A stretch of DNA of 64,000 nt from NCBI RefSeq assembly GCF_042682565.1, contig NZ_JBHUIC010000008.1, one strand, 5' to 3'. The position numbers and the translations under genes are program-made. This document shows positions 17,688-26,623 of the stretch, one piece after another. Numbering within the stretch: position 1 is the stretch's first letter; each line of letters begins with the position of its first letter. The DNA comes from Pistricoccus aurantiacus. Lineage in GTDB: Bacteria > Pseudomonadota > Gammaproteobacteria > Pseudomonadales > Halomonadaceae. Below the pieces are notes generated by a model. That model saw only the letters and a list, made by a program, of their open reading frames with translations, made no database searches and had not been told where the DNA came from.

Positions 17688-17711
17688 GAAAAAGGCGCTT
17701 ATTAGGCGCCT
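17688..17711 (-). terminator. rho-independent terminator of the SnoaL/SSS/HisD cluster
   Basis: Read on the minus strand, AGGCGC-CTAATAA-GCGCCT is followed by TTTTC. It lies about 45-68 bases after the stop of the SnoaL-like gene, the last gene of the cluster. Its left part also belongs to the perfect 16-bp palindrome TATTAGGCGCCTAATA (17700-17715), which could instead be an operator for the GntR gene downstream. Confidence 0.65.
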
Positions 17712-17755
17712 AATATCTATATCAAACATGAATATCGATAATTTTAATCAGAGCG

Positions 17756-18751
17756 TTAATCCTGCTCGGCGTTTCGCTCGGCTTTGTGGGCAAGAAGCTG
17801 CTTCCAGATCGCCACCTCGTCGATGGCGATCCACTCCATGGTGACTCGTCCATCGACCATGTGCGCGTGGGACAGGCCCATGATGTAGACCGGCGCCCCG
17901 GCCGGCGCGCCAAAGTGGCCCCAGCCGGTATGGGTGGCGCGAATCGTCCAGCGCATGGCGAGGCGCACCTGCTGACCGGGGTCGCGGTTGACGATCAGGT
18001 GTTCGATCCGGAACTCGGCGTCGGGGAAGGAGGCCAGGTAGCCGAGACAGAAGCGATCGATATCGCCGTGGCCGTTGAGACTATCGCCACCGGGAATGTT
18101 GACCGTGGCGCCGGGATGGTAAAGATCGAAGACGCCGGCGACCTCCTTCTCCGCCCATATTCGCTTCCAACCGTCAGCGTAGCGTCGAGCCTCCTCGCTG
18201 TCGTCGAACTGCGCCTGATAAGGGCCCGGCACGTCGGAATCGGGAGTGAAGTAACGGGCCTCGCCGAACAGCCTGAGGTCGCTTTCGACCTGGCGCCTTG
18301 CGAGTTCCCGTGGCTCGATCCCCAAACAGCGAGCGAAGGCGGCCTGATCGCGTACCAGCCACTCCTCGCGAACCTGGTTCTCGCTCACCACGCAGTCGGC
18401 GATGATCCGCGAGCGCACCAGCTTGCCGGTGGCCTCACCATAGGCACCGCTGCCGGTATGTCGCATCACGGAGATCAAACGATGCGAGGAGAAGTAGCCG
18501 CGCTCGTCGTTACCGGTCCAGATCACGTCCTCCCCCACCAGTTGGCGGTCGGGAAACTCATGCAGGGTCTGCAGGGTAGCCGCCGTTACACCCTCGTTGT
18601 CGGTGAGGATGCCGCTGGGGGCACGCACCAGGACATCGTCCGCGTAGTAGCGCTTGAGCTTGGGGCCAACGCCGCGGTCCTCCCAGATCTCGCGGGTGAT
18701 GCCCAGGATATAGTCGGGAAAATCCTTGAAATGCTCGTCGAAGCCTTTCAT
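17756..18751 (-). CDS. double SnoaL/NTF2-like domain protein
   Basis: 331 residues made of two tandem SnoaL-like (NTF2 fold) domains at roughly 1-150 and 170-325. The first has FPDRQLVGEDVIWTG and ENQVREEWLVRDQ; the second has LYHPGATVNIPGG, SFPDAEFRIEHLIV and the closing MEWIAIDE. SnoaL folds serve as cyclases, isomerases, hydrolases or ligand binders, so no reaction can be named. GGAGAC precedes the ATG. It is the last gene of the cluster, before a terminator. Confidence 0.8.
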   Translation of the reverse strand: MKGFDEHFKDFPDYILGITREIWEDRGVGPKLKRYYADDVLVRAPSGILTDNEGVTAATLQTLHEFPDRQLVGEDVIWTGNDERGYFSSHRLISVMRHTGSGAYGEATGKLVRSRIIADCVVSENQVREEWLVRDQAAFARCLGIEPRELARRQVESDLRLFGEARYFTPDSDVPGPYQAQFDDSEEARRYADGWKRIWAEKEVAGVFDLYHPGATVNIPGGDSLNGHGDIDRFCLGYLASFPDAEFRIEHLIVNRDPGQQVRLAMRWTIRATHTGWGHFGAPAGAPVYIMGLSHAHMVDGRVTMEWIAIDEVAIWKQLLAHKAERNAEQD

Positions 18752-18833
18752 GTCTTGTCTCCTGAAGTTCGGTCATGGCTCAGCCATGAGTATCGATAGT
18801 GTGGCCGCAGGACGCTCGGCGGCCGATATGTCT

Positions 18834-20357
18834 TCAGCTTCGTTGCACGGCTTCGCCTGCACCATGACCGGGGGCGTTTCGCCGGCGACGCTCGCCGAAA
18901 TAGATTTCCAGCACCTCGTCGCTCTGACGCGGGGCCAACCGGCTACCCACCACGCAGCACACCAGGGAGAACAGGAAGGACCACACGAAGGGATGGAGGC
19001 CCAGCACGCTGCTGCCGCCCAGAGTCACGTACTGGATGACGAAGGAGCCGAAACCGCCGATGATGCCTGCCAGGCAGCCTAGCCGGTTCATGCGTGGCCA
19101 GAAGATCCCCAGGATGGTCGGCCAGGCGAAGGTGGCGCCGAGGCCGGCGCCGGCGAAGACCACGATCAGCTGCAGGTATTGCGGTGGATTGAGGGCCAGC
19201 GCCACGCCGACCAAGGTGATGGCGAAGGTCATGACATGGGTCAGACGCTTGGCCTTGTCGCCACTCAGTTCCGGATTGATATTGCGCTGATAGACGTCCC
19301 GCACCAGGGCGCCGGCGCTGACCAGCAGGAAGGAACTGAGCGAGGACATGATCGCCGAGACCGGAGCGGCGATGATGAAGCCCGCCAGTGCCGCCGGCAG
19401 CGCCATCATGACCGTCGCCGTCAAGGCATGGTCGGGTGATTCGATCTCCGGCAGCAGCACCCGGCTGGTGACCCCGACCAGCATGATCAGCGGATACATC
19501 AGGCAGACATAGAGGCCGGTGAGCAGCGCCGCTCGCTTGAGCGCCCGGGTATTGGTAAAGGTCAGGAAGCGACTGACCAGCGCCGGCTGCCCCAATTGCG
19601 AAAGGGGCATCAGAATAAAGAACGAGATCGCGGCGACCAACGGCAAGAAGTTGTCAGGGCCGGGGCCGGAGACCAGTTCCGTGGATTGGCGGGTCAGTTC
19701 CGCGTTGACCTTCTCAAGACCGCCGGCCAGGTTCACCGCGAACCAGGCGGTGAGAATGACACCCACCAGCATGACGATGGCCTGAAAGCTGTCGGTCCAG
19801 GCGACGGCGCGGAAGCCGCCATAGGCAGTATAGAGCGCCACGGAGAGGGCGAAACCGATCACCCCCCAGTGATAGGGAAGCCCGATCACCGCCTCCAGCA
19901 CCCGGGCGCCGGCGATGTACTGCGCCACCATGAAGGCGAGGTAGAGGATCACGATGAGCAGCGCCGACAGGACGCCGATGGTCGGGCTCTCGAAGCGATC
20001 CCGCAGCAGGTCGGGAAAGGTCAGGGCTCCGGTCTTGCGGCCGATCTGACCGATCCGCTTGCCGAGAATGCCGAAGCCGGTGGTGATCACCACCATGAAC
20101 CCTGAAATCCACAGGAATACGCTCCAGCCGTAGCTGTGGAGCAGGCCGGGAACGCCGATGAATGTACCGCCGCTGGCCATGGTGGCGATCCAGGTCAGGC
20201 CCAGCACCCAGGGCCCGATCTGGCGCCCCCCCACGAAGTATTCTTCCATGAAGTCGCCCTTCTTGGTCTTGCGACCGCTGATGAAGGCGAACAGGAAGGT
20301 GATGGCGAGATACAGCGCGATGACCAGGGCGACCTGGGTCGAGTTTTCCGAATACAT
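18834..20357 (-). CDS. sodium:solute symporter, SSS family (PanF-like)
   Basis: 507 residues with about 13 hydrophobic helices. It has the SSS family patterns EEYFVGGRQIGPW near the N terminus and AYGGFRAVAWTDSFQA in the middle; the layout resembles pantothenate/acetate symporters. It presumably imports the substrate of this cluster with Na+. The small YhdT-like gene lies immediately upstream, as yhdT lies beside panF in E. coli. AGGAG is 10 bases before the ATG. The substrate is unknown. Confidence 0.88.
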   Translation of the reverse strand: MYSENSTQVALVIALYLAITFLFAFISGRKTKKGDFMEEYFVGGRQIGPWVLGLTWIATMASGGTFIGVPGLLHSYGWSVFLWISGFMVVITTGFGILGKRIGQIGRKTGALTFPDLLRDRFESPTIGVLSALLIVILYLAFMVAQYIAGARVLEAVIGLPYHWGVIGFALSVALYTAYGGFRAVAWTDSFQAIVMLVGVILTAWFAVNLAGGLEKVNAELTRQSTELVSGPGPDNFLPLVAAISFFILMPLSQLGQPALVSRFLTFTNTRALKRAALLTGLYVCLMYPLIMLVGVTSRVLLPEIESPDHALTATVMMALPAALAGFIIAAPVSAIMSSLSSFLLVSAGALVRDVYQRNINPELSGDKAKRLTHVMTFAITLVGVALALNPPQYLQLIVVFAGAGLGATFAWPTILGIFWPRMNRLGCLAGIIGGFGSFVIQYVTLGGSSVLGLHPFVWSFLFSLVCCVVGSRLAPRQSDEVLEIYFGERRRRNAPGHGAGEAVQRS

Positions 20358-20395
20358 GAGAGCTCACTCCTGTTGTTGTTGTGATGCTCGGGTGA

Positions 20396-20429
20396 CGTTG
20401 TTGCCGTTCGGTTGTCGTTGTTGCCGTTC
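20396..20429. repeat. direct repeat in the YhdT-SSS spacer and gene end
   Basis: CGTTGTTGCCGTTC occurs at 20396-20409 and 20416-20429, between the yhdT-like stop and the symporter start. No function is evident. Confidence 0.5.
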
Positions 20430-20437
20430 AGGAAGCG

Positions 20438-20707
20438 TCATGGCTGTTTCGGGTCGTCTTCCAGGTAGAAGAACGCATAGAAACTGTTGACCAGCGTCGC
20501 GGCGACGAAGGGCACCAGTATTCCCCAGAACACCCAGGCCGGTAGCCCCAGAACGGTCGAGAAATCGTTGTTCGCATAGCCCATCCAGTAGGAGACCCCT
20601 ACCGTCCAGATGAAGAAGACAAGCCAGATCAGTCCGGCAACCATTGCCTCCTTACGGGTCCGCAGGTAATAGCGGCGGTCGCTGTTGTTTTTCGCTTCAG
20701 GGTTCAT
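20438..20707 (-). CDS. YhdT/DUF997-like small membrane protein
   Basis: 89 residues with two hydrophobic helices (about 20-42 and 50-75) and a charged N terminus NSDRRYYLRTRKEA. It resembles YhdT (DUF997), a small protein encoded next to PanF-type symporters. GGGAG lies upstream of the ATG at 20707; the frame extends 21 codons without a better start. It probably works with or stabilises the symporter downstream, an inference from the repeated pairing. Confidence 0.8.
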   Translation of the reverse strand: MNPEAKNNSDRRYYLRTRKEAMVAGLIWLVFFIWTVGVSYWMGYANNDFSTVLGLPAWVFWGILVPFVAATLVNSFYAFFYLEDDPKQP

Positions 20708-20825
20708 TGTTCGGCTCCCGATTGAGTAGAGGGATGCTGTCGTTGTTTTCGCCAATGGCGTCGGTGACACCGATCCTCATTGACTTGATGCTGGCTCATG
20801 CGGTACCGCCGGTTATCCTTGGGGA

Positions 20826-21902
20826 TCAGAAGTAGTAGCGGATGCCGAGAGTCCACTCGTCATTCGACGGAACGTAGCCCGAACTGTCCCAAGCGTTGCC
20901 ATGGTTGTCCTGGTATTCGCTCCAGATCAGAAGTTTGTCCCGCAGGAAGTGATACTCCAGACCATAGATATAGGTCAGGCGCCGATAACCATCGCTACGG
21001 TCTCCGGTATCGTTCAGCCAGTTGTAGTTGAAGGTAGGACGTAGGCCATTGTCGAAGTGGCGATAGACATAGACTTGGGCACCCAGGGCATCGTAGAACC
21101 GACCGTTGTCGGCGACTTCCCAGTTCTCGCTATAGCCCAGATTGGCGGCGGCGAACCACTGCTCGTCCTGGTATTTGAGTCCCGCCAGCCACAGCTGAGC
21201 ATCATCGCCTTCCACTACGCCGGTTCCGGATGTCACCTTGTCATAGGTGTTGCGGTAATAGGCCACACCGGCTTCCAGTTGCTCCGTGAATGAATAGCGC
21301 AGCGAAGCACCGGCACCCTTATCCAGATCCGCGTCGATGCCGTATCCCAAGTCCTCGTCCGAGCGGCGCCCCTGGTACTGCAGGCCAAGTTTCCAGTCGC
21401 CGAAGCCTTGTCGCCAGGCAAGCGCCTGCTCGGCGCGCCCGGTGCCGCTTGCCTCGCCCCAGTCGCGGTAGTTGTAGACACCGAAGGCACGGCTGCCGTA
21501 CTTGCGCCCCATGTCGGTCCACCAGGCGATGTCATAGACGACGCTGAGCTGCTGGCCGAAGGTCAGCTTGCCGTAGCGCGCATGGTCGAAGCCGGCATAG
21601 AGCAGACGCTGGTGAATGTGAGGGTCGTCGTCGTAGTCGTCCTCGGTGGCGTAGAGGCCCCACTCCCCCTCGGCAAGCAGATCGAGCTCGTCGTTGATGC
21701 CTTGAGTGAAAGCCAGAGCCCAGCGGGTCGACCCGGTATCCCACAGGTGGTTGTCATCCTGATCGGTGTTGTAACGCGCCTCCAGGCGCCCTTTAAAGGC
21801 CAGCTCGGTATCCGCATCCTGATAGAGCTCGAAGGCCTGGGCCGAGGAGAGGTAAAGCGGGGCCAGTAGCCCCAGGGAAAGGCTTATTCTTGTCGTCGTC
21901 AT
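20826..21902 (-). CDS. outer-membrane porin (Gram-negative general porin family)
   Basis: 358 residues. A signal peptide (LSLGLLAPLYLSSAQA) is followed by alternating amphipathic strands; an acidic constriction-like stretch DDYDDDPH and motifs YAGFDHARYGKLTFGQQ are seen, and the chain ends in ...GIRYYF with the terminal Phe needed for outer-membrane assembly. It is OmpC-like in style and probably a substrate-induced channel for this cluster. Its leader contains two 18-base tandem repeats. Confidence 0.88.
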   Translation of the reverse strand: MTTTRISLSLGLLAPLYLSSAQAFELYQDADTELAFKGRLEARYNTDQDDNHLWDTGSTRWALAFTQGINDELDLLAEGEWGLYATEDDYDDDPHIHQRLLYAGFDHARYGKLTFGQQLSVVYDIAWWTDMGRKYGSRAFGVYNYRDWGEASGTGRAEQALAWRQGFGDWKLGLQYQGRRSDEDLGYGIDADLDKGAGASLRYSFTEQLEAGVAYYRNTYDKVTSGTGVVEGDDAQLWLAGLKYQDEQWFAAANLGYSENWEVADNGRFYDALGAQVYVYRHFDNGLRPTFNYNWLNDTGDRSDGYRRLTYIYGLEYHFLRDKLLIWSEYQDNHGNAWDSSGYVPSNDEWTLGIRYYF

Positions 21903-21918
21903 GGCGTATTCTCGATTG

Positions 21919-21955
21919 TTATTGGTGTTGATGATTTTTATTGGTGTTGATGATT
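21919..21955. repeat. two tandem 18-base repeats in the porin leader
   Basis: TTATTGGTGTTGATGATT occurs at 21919-21936 and again at 21938-21955, one base apart. It lies 17-53 bases before the porin start on the minus strand, inside the leader. It could be a regulator or RNA-binding site, or a simple duplication. Confidence 0.7.
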
Positions 21956-22033
21956 GTTGTCAGTGCTGTTGGTTGATAGCGGGCAAGACTTGAGCGCGCC
22001 GTACTTTCTTCTTGTACGAATCCGCGTCCGGCG

Positions 22034-22735
22034 TTAGACGCGGCGCTTCTCGAAGGCCTCCCAGGCTTCTAGCAGGGCGGCGTAGTCGAAGTCCGGCTGC
22101 CGCGCCCGAGTCAGCAGTTCGCGCTCGGCGTCGACGATGCGGGTGATCGCTTCAGGCAGCGCGACGGCTTCCTCCGGCGTCAGGCGCACCGCGCCATGCC
22201 GATCGGCGTGGATCAGCTCGCCCGGGACGATAGCCAGGCCGAACACCTCGACCGGCACGTCAACGGCGGTGACCCGTACGTAGGCATGGGAGGGTCCCAC
22301 TCGCCCACCGAGCACGGTGAACCCGGGTTCCAGGTCGTCGAGATCGCGGATCACGCCGTTGGTCAGCACGCCACCGACGCCCAAGCGCTTGTGCAGGCAG
22401 GTATTGATCTCGCCCCAGTAAGCACCCACGGCCTCCTCGCCGTCCTCGTCCTCGATCACCATCAGCGAGTCGGCGGGGCTGTCCGCCACGTAGCGGTAGT
22501 AAGCCAGACGTCGCTCGCGAATCGTCGCGGCATCCTCGTCCGGCGGCGTCAGGGCGCGAATCCTGGCACAGCGGGCATAACCCACCAGGGGAGCGGCGCC
22601 AGGGTTGGCGGCCACCAGCGGCCGTCGACTGAAGCCTTCGCCGCTGCGGGTACCGCGTACCAGATCCAGGGCATTGGCGATCGTCGGTGTATCGAAGCGA
22701 CGCAATTCGTTCAACAGTTCCGGCGTCAAGTTCAT
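22034..22735 (-). CDS. RraA-family protein (HMG aldolase-like)
   Basis: 233 residues with RraA-family features: DTPTIANALDLV near the N terminus, GVLTNGVIRDLDDL around 123-136 and HADRHGAVRLTPEE around 177-190. Members include 4-hydroxy-4-methyl-2-oxoglutarate aldolases, oxaloacetate decarboxylases and non-catalytic RNase E regulators. The Arg-Asp of the metal/substrate site (IRD) is retained, so a lyase is plausible. GGAGAGA precedes the ATG. Being in a catabolic cluster favours an aldolase or decarboxylase acting on a 2-oxo acid. Confidence 0.8.
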   Translation of the reverse strand: MNLTPELLNELRRFDTPTIANALDLVRGTRSGEGFSRRPLVAANPGAAPLVGYARCARIRALTPPDEDAATIRERRLAYYRYVADSPADSLMVIEDEDGEEAVGAYWGEINTCLHKRLGVGGVLTNGVIRDLDDLEPGFTVLGGRVGPSHAYVRVTAVDVPVEVFGLAIVPGELIHADRHGAVRLTPEEAVALPEAITRIVDAERELLTRARQPDFDYAALLEAWEAFEKRRV

Positions 22736-22744
22736 GGGTCTCTC

Positions 22745-23479
22745 CTAAATCTCGGGCGACGCCGGACGATCGAGCCAGGCGACCAGCGCCTGGTTGACTG
22801 CTGCCGGTGCCTGCAGGGTACTCAGGTGGCCCACACCCTCGAGGATCACCAGTTCGGCGTTCGGAATATGCTCGGCCAGATAGAGGTGGCGAGACGGTAG
22901 ACACAGCCGGTCGCCGTCGCCGCACAGCACCAGGGTCGGCTGTGTAATGGCGGCAAGACCGGCGCTTGCATCCGGGCGGTCGCGCAGGGCGATGGCCTGG
23001 CGGCGAAACGCATCGAGGCCGCCGCGCTCGGCCATGGCCACAACCAGCTTGGTATGCTCGGGATCCTCGGCATCACCCTCGGCCGGGTACAGCGGCGCCA
23101 GCACTTCCCTGGCGTAACGAGTCATGCCGAGCGCCTCGGCCTGAGCAATGTCATCGGCCCGCAGAGCCTGACGCTCGAGGGCTTCGGCGAAGGGGTTGGT
23201 GTTGAACAGCGCCAGGCGTTCGACGCGCTCAGGGGCCTGGCGCAGGATCGACAGCGCCAGGATGCCGCCCATGGACAACCCCGCCAGGCTGAAGCGCGGC
23301 CAAGGCGCCTGATCCAGGATGTCCCGGGCCAGGGTATCCAGATCATCGCTAGCGTCGAGGCGTGGCACGAAGGCCTCGACCCGATCGCCGAGAGCCTCGA
23401 TCTGAGGCGCCCACAACCGTTCGTCGCAGAGGGTGCCGGGAATCAGTAGCAGCGGCTGTCGCTTGGCATCAGTTTGCAT
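22745..23479 (-). CDS. alpha/beta hydrolase
   Basis: 244 residues. Nucleophile Ser69 lies in AGLSMGG, the acid in LCGDGDRLC and the histidine in EGVGHLS, so the triad is complete. The oxyanion part LLIPGTLCDERLW opens the fold. It is an esterase, lactonase or C-C hydrolase; the substrate is not readable. AGGAAG precedes the ATG. A half-match of the cluster operator overlaps the start codon. It ends 10 bases before the rraA-like gene. Confidence 0.85.
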   Translation of the reverse strand: MQTDAKRQPLLLIPGTLCDERLWAPQIEALGDRVEAFVPRLDASDDLDTLARDILDQAPWPRFSLAGLSMGGILALSILRQAPERVERLALFNTNPFAEALERQALRADDIAQAEALGMTRYAREVLAPLYPAEGDAEDPEHTKLVVAMAERGGLDAFRRQAIALRDRPDASAGLAAITQPTLVLCGDGDRLCLPSRHLYLAEHIPNAELVILEGVGHLSTLQAPAAVNQALVAWLDRPASPEI

Positions 23480-23490
23480 ACGTAGTCTTC
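23473..23490. promoter_or_regulatory. second LacI-type operator half-match inside the cluster
   Basis: TTTGCATACGTAGTCTTC: its first 12 bases are the exact reverse complement of 26767-26778 in the promoter operator. It overlaps the ribosome site and start of the hydrolase gene. Could be a roadblock site or chance. Confidence 0.35.
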
Positions 23491-23498
23491 CTGGTCAG

Positions 23499-24512
23499 TC
23501 AGGCGACAAGACGCGGGCCGGCAGGAGCATCTCCACCGCGCACCACCACCACTTCGGCGTCGGCGTCGGCCTCGAGGCGATGCGTCCACCCCTGAGGCGA
23601 GGTGAAGGTGTCGCCAGTAGCCAATGTCAGCTCACCGGCCTCGCTGATCAGTCGAATTCGGCCGGACTGCACGAACAGCACCTCCGGCTCCTCGCAGTGG
23701 TAGTCAGCGGTCGCTGCGTCCTCGGTCAGGCGCAGCACGCGCAGCTGGAAGCCATGCGGCCACCAGCCGATGATCGGGCCGGGAGCGAAGCCGTCGCCGC
23801 TGGCCGCCGGAGCTATCACCGAGCACTCTTCGACGCCAGAGGCCGCAAGCACGGCATCGGGATTGCCGCGCAAGGCTTCGTGACGCACCAGACACTGGGC
23901 CAGACGCTCTGGCGAGGGGGTGACCAGTCGCGCGACTTCCCCGGCGCGGGGGGCGGTCTCGACCTCCTCGTCTTCGGGCACCGTCTCGCCGGCGCTGCGA
24001 TCCACCAGGCGACCGCTCTTGAGTAGCACCAGTCCATGCTGTTCGGCCAGTTCGAAAACGCTGGGCGCCCAGCGCACCCGACCCGGATCGTCGCCGCCCA
24101 GCACTACCCACAGGAAGCCGGTGCCGGCATCGAGCTTCTCGAAGCCACGGAACATGTGAACCGGCACGCTGACCACGTCACCCGGGCCGATGTCGAGGCT
24201 GCCGTCCTCTTTCTCGGGGCCGAAATACAGCCGCCAGTGGCCGGTGTGCACCACGAACACCTCGGCGCCCTCGTGGGAGTGCTGGGAATTGAGGCAGCCG
24301 TCCGGCTGGCGGGCGCCGCCGACGTTGAAGCCGTGGGGCTCGGGGATATGCACGTGCTGATCGGCGCTTTCCGCCACCCCGGGGCCGATGATGGTAAAGT
24401 TCTCCTTGCGGTCGGAACCCGGGGAACGGGTATCGACGAAGGCGTTGCGACAGGGTACCAGGTCGTCATAGCGCACCCGGCGCCGGCACAATGTCTCGAG
24501 AGTCCAAGTCAT
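23499..24512 (-). CDS. two-domain cupin protein
   Basis: 337 residues with two cupin barrels. The first has metal-ligand candidates His78, His80, Glu84 and His119 (HSHEGAE ... VPVHMF); the second, about 255-325, has DYHCEEPEVLF, a GD turn (ATGDTF) and His311 (GWTHRL). Bicupins include dioxygenases, isomerases and sugar-acid enzymes, so no reaction is assigned. AGGAGG lies just before the ATG at 24512; the frame is open 16 codons further. It follows the SDR gene by 25 bases. Confidence 0.8.
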   Translation of the reverse strand: MTWTLETLCRRRVRYDDLVPCRNAFVDTRSPGSDRKENFTIIGPGVAESADQHVHIPEPHGFNVGGARQPDGCLNSQHSHEGAEVFVVHTGHWRLYFGPEKEDGSLDIGPGDVVSVPVHMFRGFEKLDAGTGFLWVVLGGDDPGRVRWAPSVFELAEQHGLVLLKSGRLVDRSAGETVPEDEEVETAPRAGEVARLVTPSPERLAQCLVRHEALRGNPDAVLAASGVEECSVIAPAASGDGFAPGPIIGWWPHGFQLRVLRLTEDAATADYHCEEPEVLFVQSGRIRLISEAGELTLATGDTFTSPQGWTHRLEADADAEVVVVRGGDAPAGPRLVA

Positions 24513-24537
24513 GAAGCCTCCTGTTGATGTTGGTGAG

Positions 24538-25290
24538 TTAGTGGGCGGTCCAGCCGCCATCGACCATCAGAGCGCTGCCGGTGATCAAGGCGGCGGCATC
24601 GGAGGCGAGGAAGGCCACCGGCCCCATGATGTCCTCGATCCGACCGAGCCTGCCCAGCGGAATCTTCGCCAGCACCGCCTCACGGAAGCCGGGCTGCTCG
24701 AAGAACGGTCGCGTCATCGGCGTCTCGATGAAGGTCGGACAGATGCTGTTGACACGGATGCCGCGCGGGCCGAGTTCCACCGCCATGGCGCGAGTCATGC
24801 CTTCCACCGCCGACTTGGAGGCGCAGTAGAGGGTCCGGTTGGCGGCGCCCACATGGCCCATCTGGGACGACATGTTAATGATCGAGCCCCCTTTCGGCAT
24901 CGATTCGGCGACGATCTGAGCCAGGAAGTAGGCGGCACGAACGTTGATGTCCATCACCGCGGCGTAGTCGGTCTCGTCGGTCTCGGCCATTGGCTTGGGC
25001 CGGTTGGTGCCGGCGTTGTTGACCAGGATGTCGATGGGTCGCCCGGCGAGCGCCTCTCGCGCCGCGGTGATATCGGTGACGTCCAGGGCCAGGGCTTCAG
25101 CATCCTGGCCGGCGGCGGTCAGTGCCGCCGCCACCTCATCCAGAGTCGCGGCATCTCGAGCCATCAGGATCACCCGGGCGCCTGCCTCGGCCAAAGCGCA
25201 GGCCGCCGCCAGCCCCAACCCCTTGCTTGCCCCGGTGATCAGTGCCGTGCGCCCTTCCAGGCGCGAGCTCGGTGTCTGCGGTAGCGTCAT
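24538..25290 (-). CDS. short-chain dehydrogenase/reductase
   Basis: 250 residues, classical SDR. Cofactor motif TGASKGLG (19-26), NNAG (91-94), catalytic Ser142, Tyr155 and Lys159 (YCASK) are all present, and the C terminus ends with the usual GSALMVDGGWT. The residue after the second strand is Arg (MARD), which may favour NADP+. GGAGGAGG precedes the ATG at 25290; a GTG five codons up is less likely. It lies between the HisD-like and cupin genes. Confidence 0.88.
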   Translation of the reverse strand: MTLPQTPSSRLEGRTALITGASKGLGLAAACALAEAGARVILMARDAATLDEVAAALTAAGQDAEALALDVTDITAAREALAGRPIDILVNNAGTNRPKPMAETDETDYAAVMDINVRAAYFLAQIVAESMPKGGSIINMSSQMGHVGAANRTLYCASKSAVEGMTRAMAVELGPRGIRVNSICPTFIETPMTRPFFEQPGFREAVLAKIPLGRLGRIEDIMGPVAFLASDAAALITGSALMVDGGWTAH

Positions 25291-25312
25291 CGTTGCCTCC
25301 TCCACGGCCGCT

Positions 25313-26623
25313 TCAGGCCTCTACCTGACCGGCGTAGGGCACGTCACGTTTACCGTAGCGACGCACGCGTTCGTTGGCCTGCTCGCCGTGACCGGCGAAG
25401 CCTTCCAGAGCGCACAGCCGCGAACAGTAGCTACCGATGCGGGCGGAGGCCTCGTCGGTGAGCACCTTCTGGTAGGTGCAGGTCTTGAGGAACTTGCCGA
25501 CCCACAGACCGCCGGTGTAGCGCGCCGCCTTCTTGGTGGGCAGGGTGTGGTTGGTGCCGATCACCTTGTCGCCATAAGCGACATTGGTGCGCGGGCCCAG
25601 GAAGAGCGCACCGTAGTTGACCATATTGTCCAGGTACCAGTCCGGGTTCTCGGTCATCACCTGGACATGTTCGTAGGCCATGTCGTTGGCCACCTGGAGC
25701 ATCTCCTCGTGGCTGTCGCAGACGATGATCTCGCCATAGGCCTCCCAGGCCTGGCGCGCGATTTCGGCGGTGGGTAACTTCTCGAGCAGCTCATTGATGG
25801 CTTTCTCGGTATCACGAGCCAGCGTTTCGGAATTGGTCAGCAGCGCTGCCGGCGAGGTCGGTCCGTGTTCGGCCTGGCCCAACAGATCGGTGGCGCAGAG
25901 CAGGCCGTCGACGCTGCCGTCGGCGATCACCAAAGTCTCGGTAGGGCCGGCGAACAGATCGATGCCGACTCGGCCGAACAGTTGACGCTTGGCCTCGGCG
26001 ACGAAGGCGTTGCCCGGGCCGACCAGCATGTCCACCGCAGCGATGTTCTCCGTGCCGATGGCCATGGCCCCCACCGCCTGCACGCCACCGAGCACCAGGA
26101 TTTCGTCGGCACCGGCCAGGTGCATGGCGGCGACGATGGCCGGATGCGCCTTGTCCTTGTAAGGGGGAGCGGCGGCGATGACACGCTTGACGCCGGCCAC
26201 CTTGGCGGTCAGCACGCTCATGTGCGCCGAAGCCACCATCGGATAGCCACCGCCGGGGATATAGCAACCCACCGACTCGATCGGCACATGCTTATGACCG
26301 AGGATCACGCCGGGGCTATTCTCGATTTCGACCGGTTGCATGGAAGCCAGCTGGGCCTCGGCAAAATTGCGCACCTGAGCCTGGGCGAAGCGAATATCTT
26401 CCAGCGACTGAGGGTCAACCTCGCTGATCGCCTTATCGATCTCCGTCTGGCTCAGACGGAAGCTCTGCGGCGACCAGTCGTCGAAGCGTTCGGAAAGTTC
26501 GCGCACCGCCTCGTCTCCGCGGGCCTCGATGTCGGCCAAGGTGGTTTCGACCACTTCACGGACCTTGCGGTCGGCTTCGGCACGGGTTTCGACAGTGGCG
26601 CCGGACTTGAGATAACGGATCAT
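25313..26623 (-). CDS. HisD-like NAD+-dependent (poly)ol dehydrogenase, HpsN-type
   Basis: 436 residues, histidinol dehydrogenase family but not in a his operon. Expected zinc and catalytic residues are kept: Gln250, His253, Glu318-His319 (YEHVQV), Asp352 (YGDKVIG) and His412. YIPGG (121-125) and VGPGNAFVAEAKR (201-213) are typical. The chain looks closest to HpsN-type sulfopropanediol dehydrogenases, which oxidise an alcohol to an acid in two steps. None of the usual sulfonate partners is nearby, so the substrate is unknown. The ATG at 26623 has GAGGTG upstream. First gene after the operator. Confidence 0.85.
   Translation of the reverse strand: MIRYLKSGATVETRAEADRKVREVVETTLADIEARGDEAVRELSERFDDWSPQSFRLSQTEIDKAISEVDPQSLEDIRFAQAQVRNFAEAQLASMQPVEIENSPGVILGHKHVPIESVGCYIPGGGYPMVASAHMSVLTAKVAGVKRVIAAAPPYKDKAHPAIVAAMHLAGADEILVLGGVQAVGAMAIGTENIAAVDMLVGPGNAFVAEAKRQLFGRVGIDLFAGPTETLVIADGSVDGLLCATDLLGQAEHGPTSPAALLTNSETLARDTEKAINELLEKLPTAEIARQAWEAYGEIIVCDSHEEMLQVANDMAYEHVQVMTENPDWYLDNMVNYGALFLGPRTNVAYGDKVIGTNHTLPTKKAARYTGGLWVGKFLKTCTYQKVLTDEASARIGSYCSRLCALEGFAGHGEQANERVRRYGKRDVPYAGQVEA

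Noticed and set aside
22010..22030. CGTAC ... GTACG inverted repeat near the end of the RraA-like gene
   Set aside because: Only five-base arms and no U tail or promoter context; likely chance.
25313..26623. Naming the HisD-like gene as histidinol dehydrogenase or as sulfopropanediol dehydrogenase
   Set aside because: No other his genes are near, and the usual hpsO/hpsP and sulfo-lyase partners are missing, so only the family is stated.
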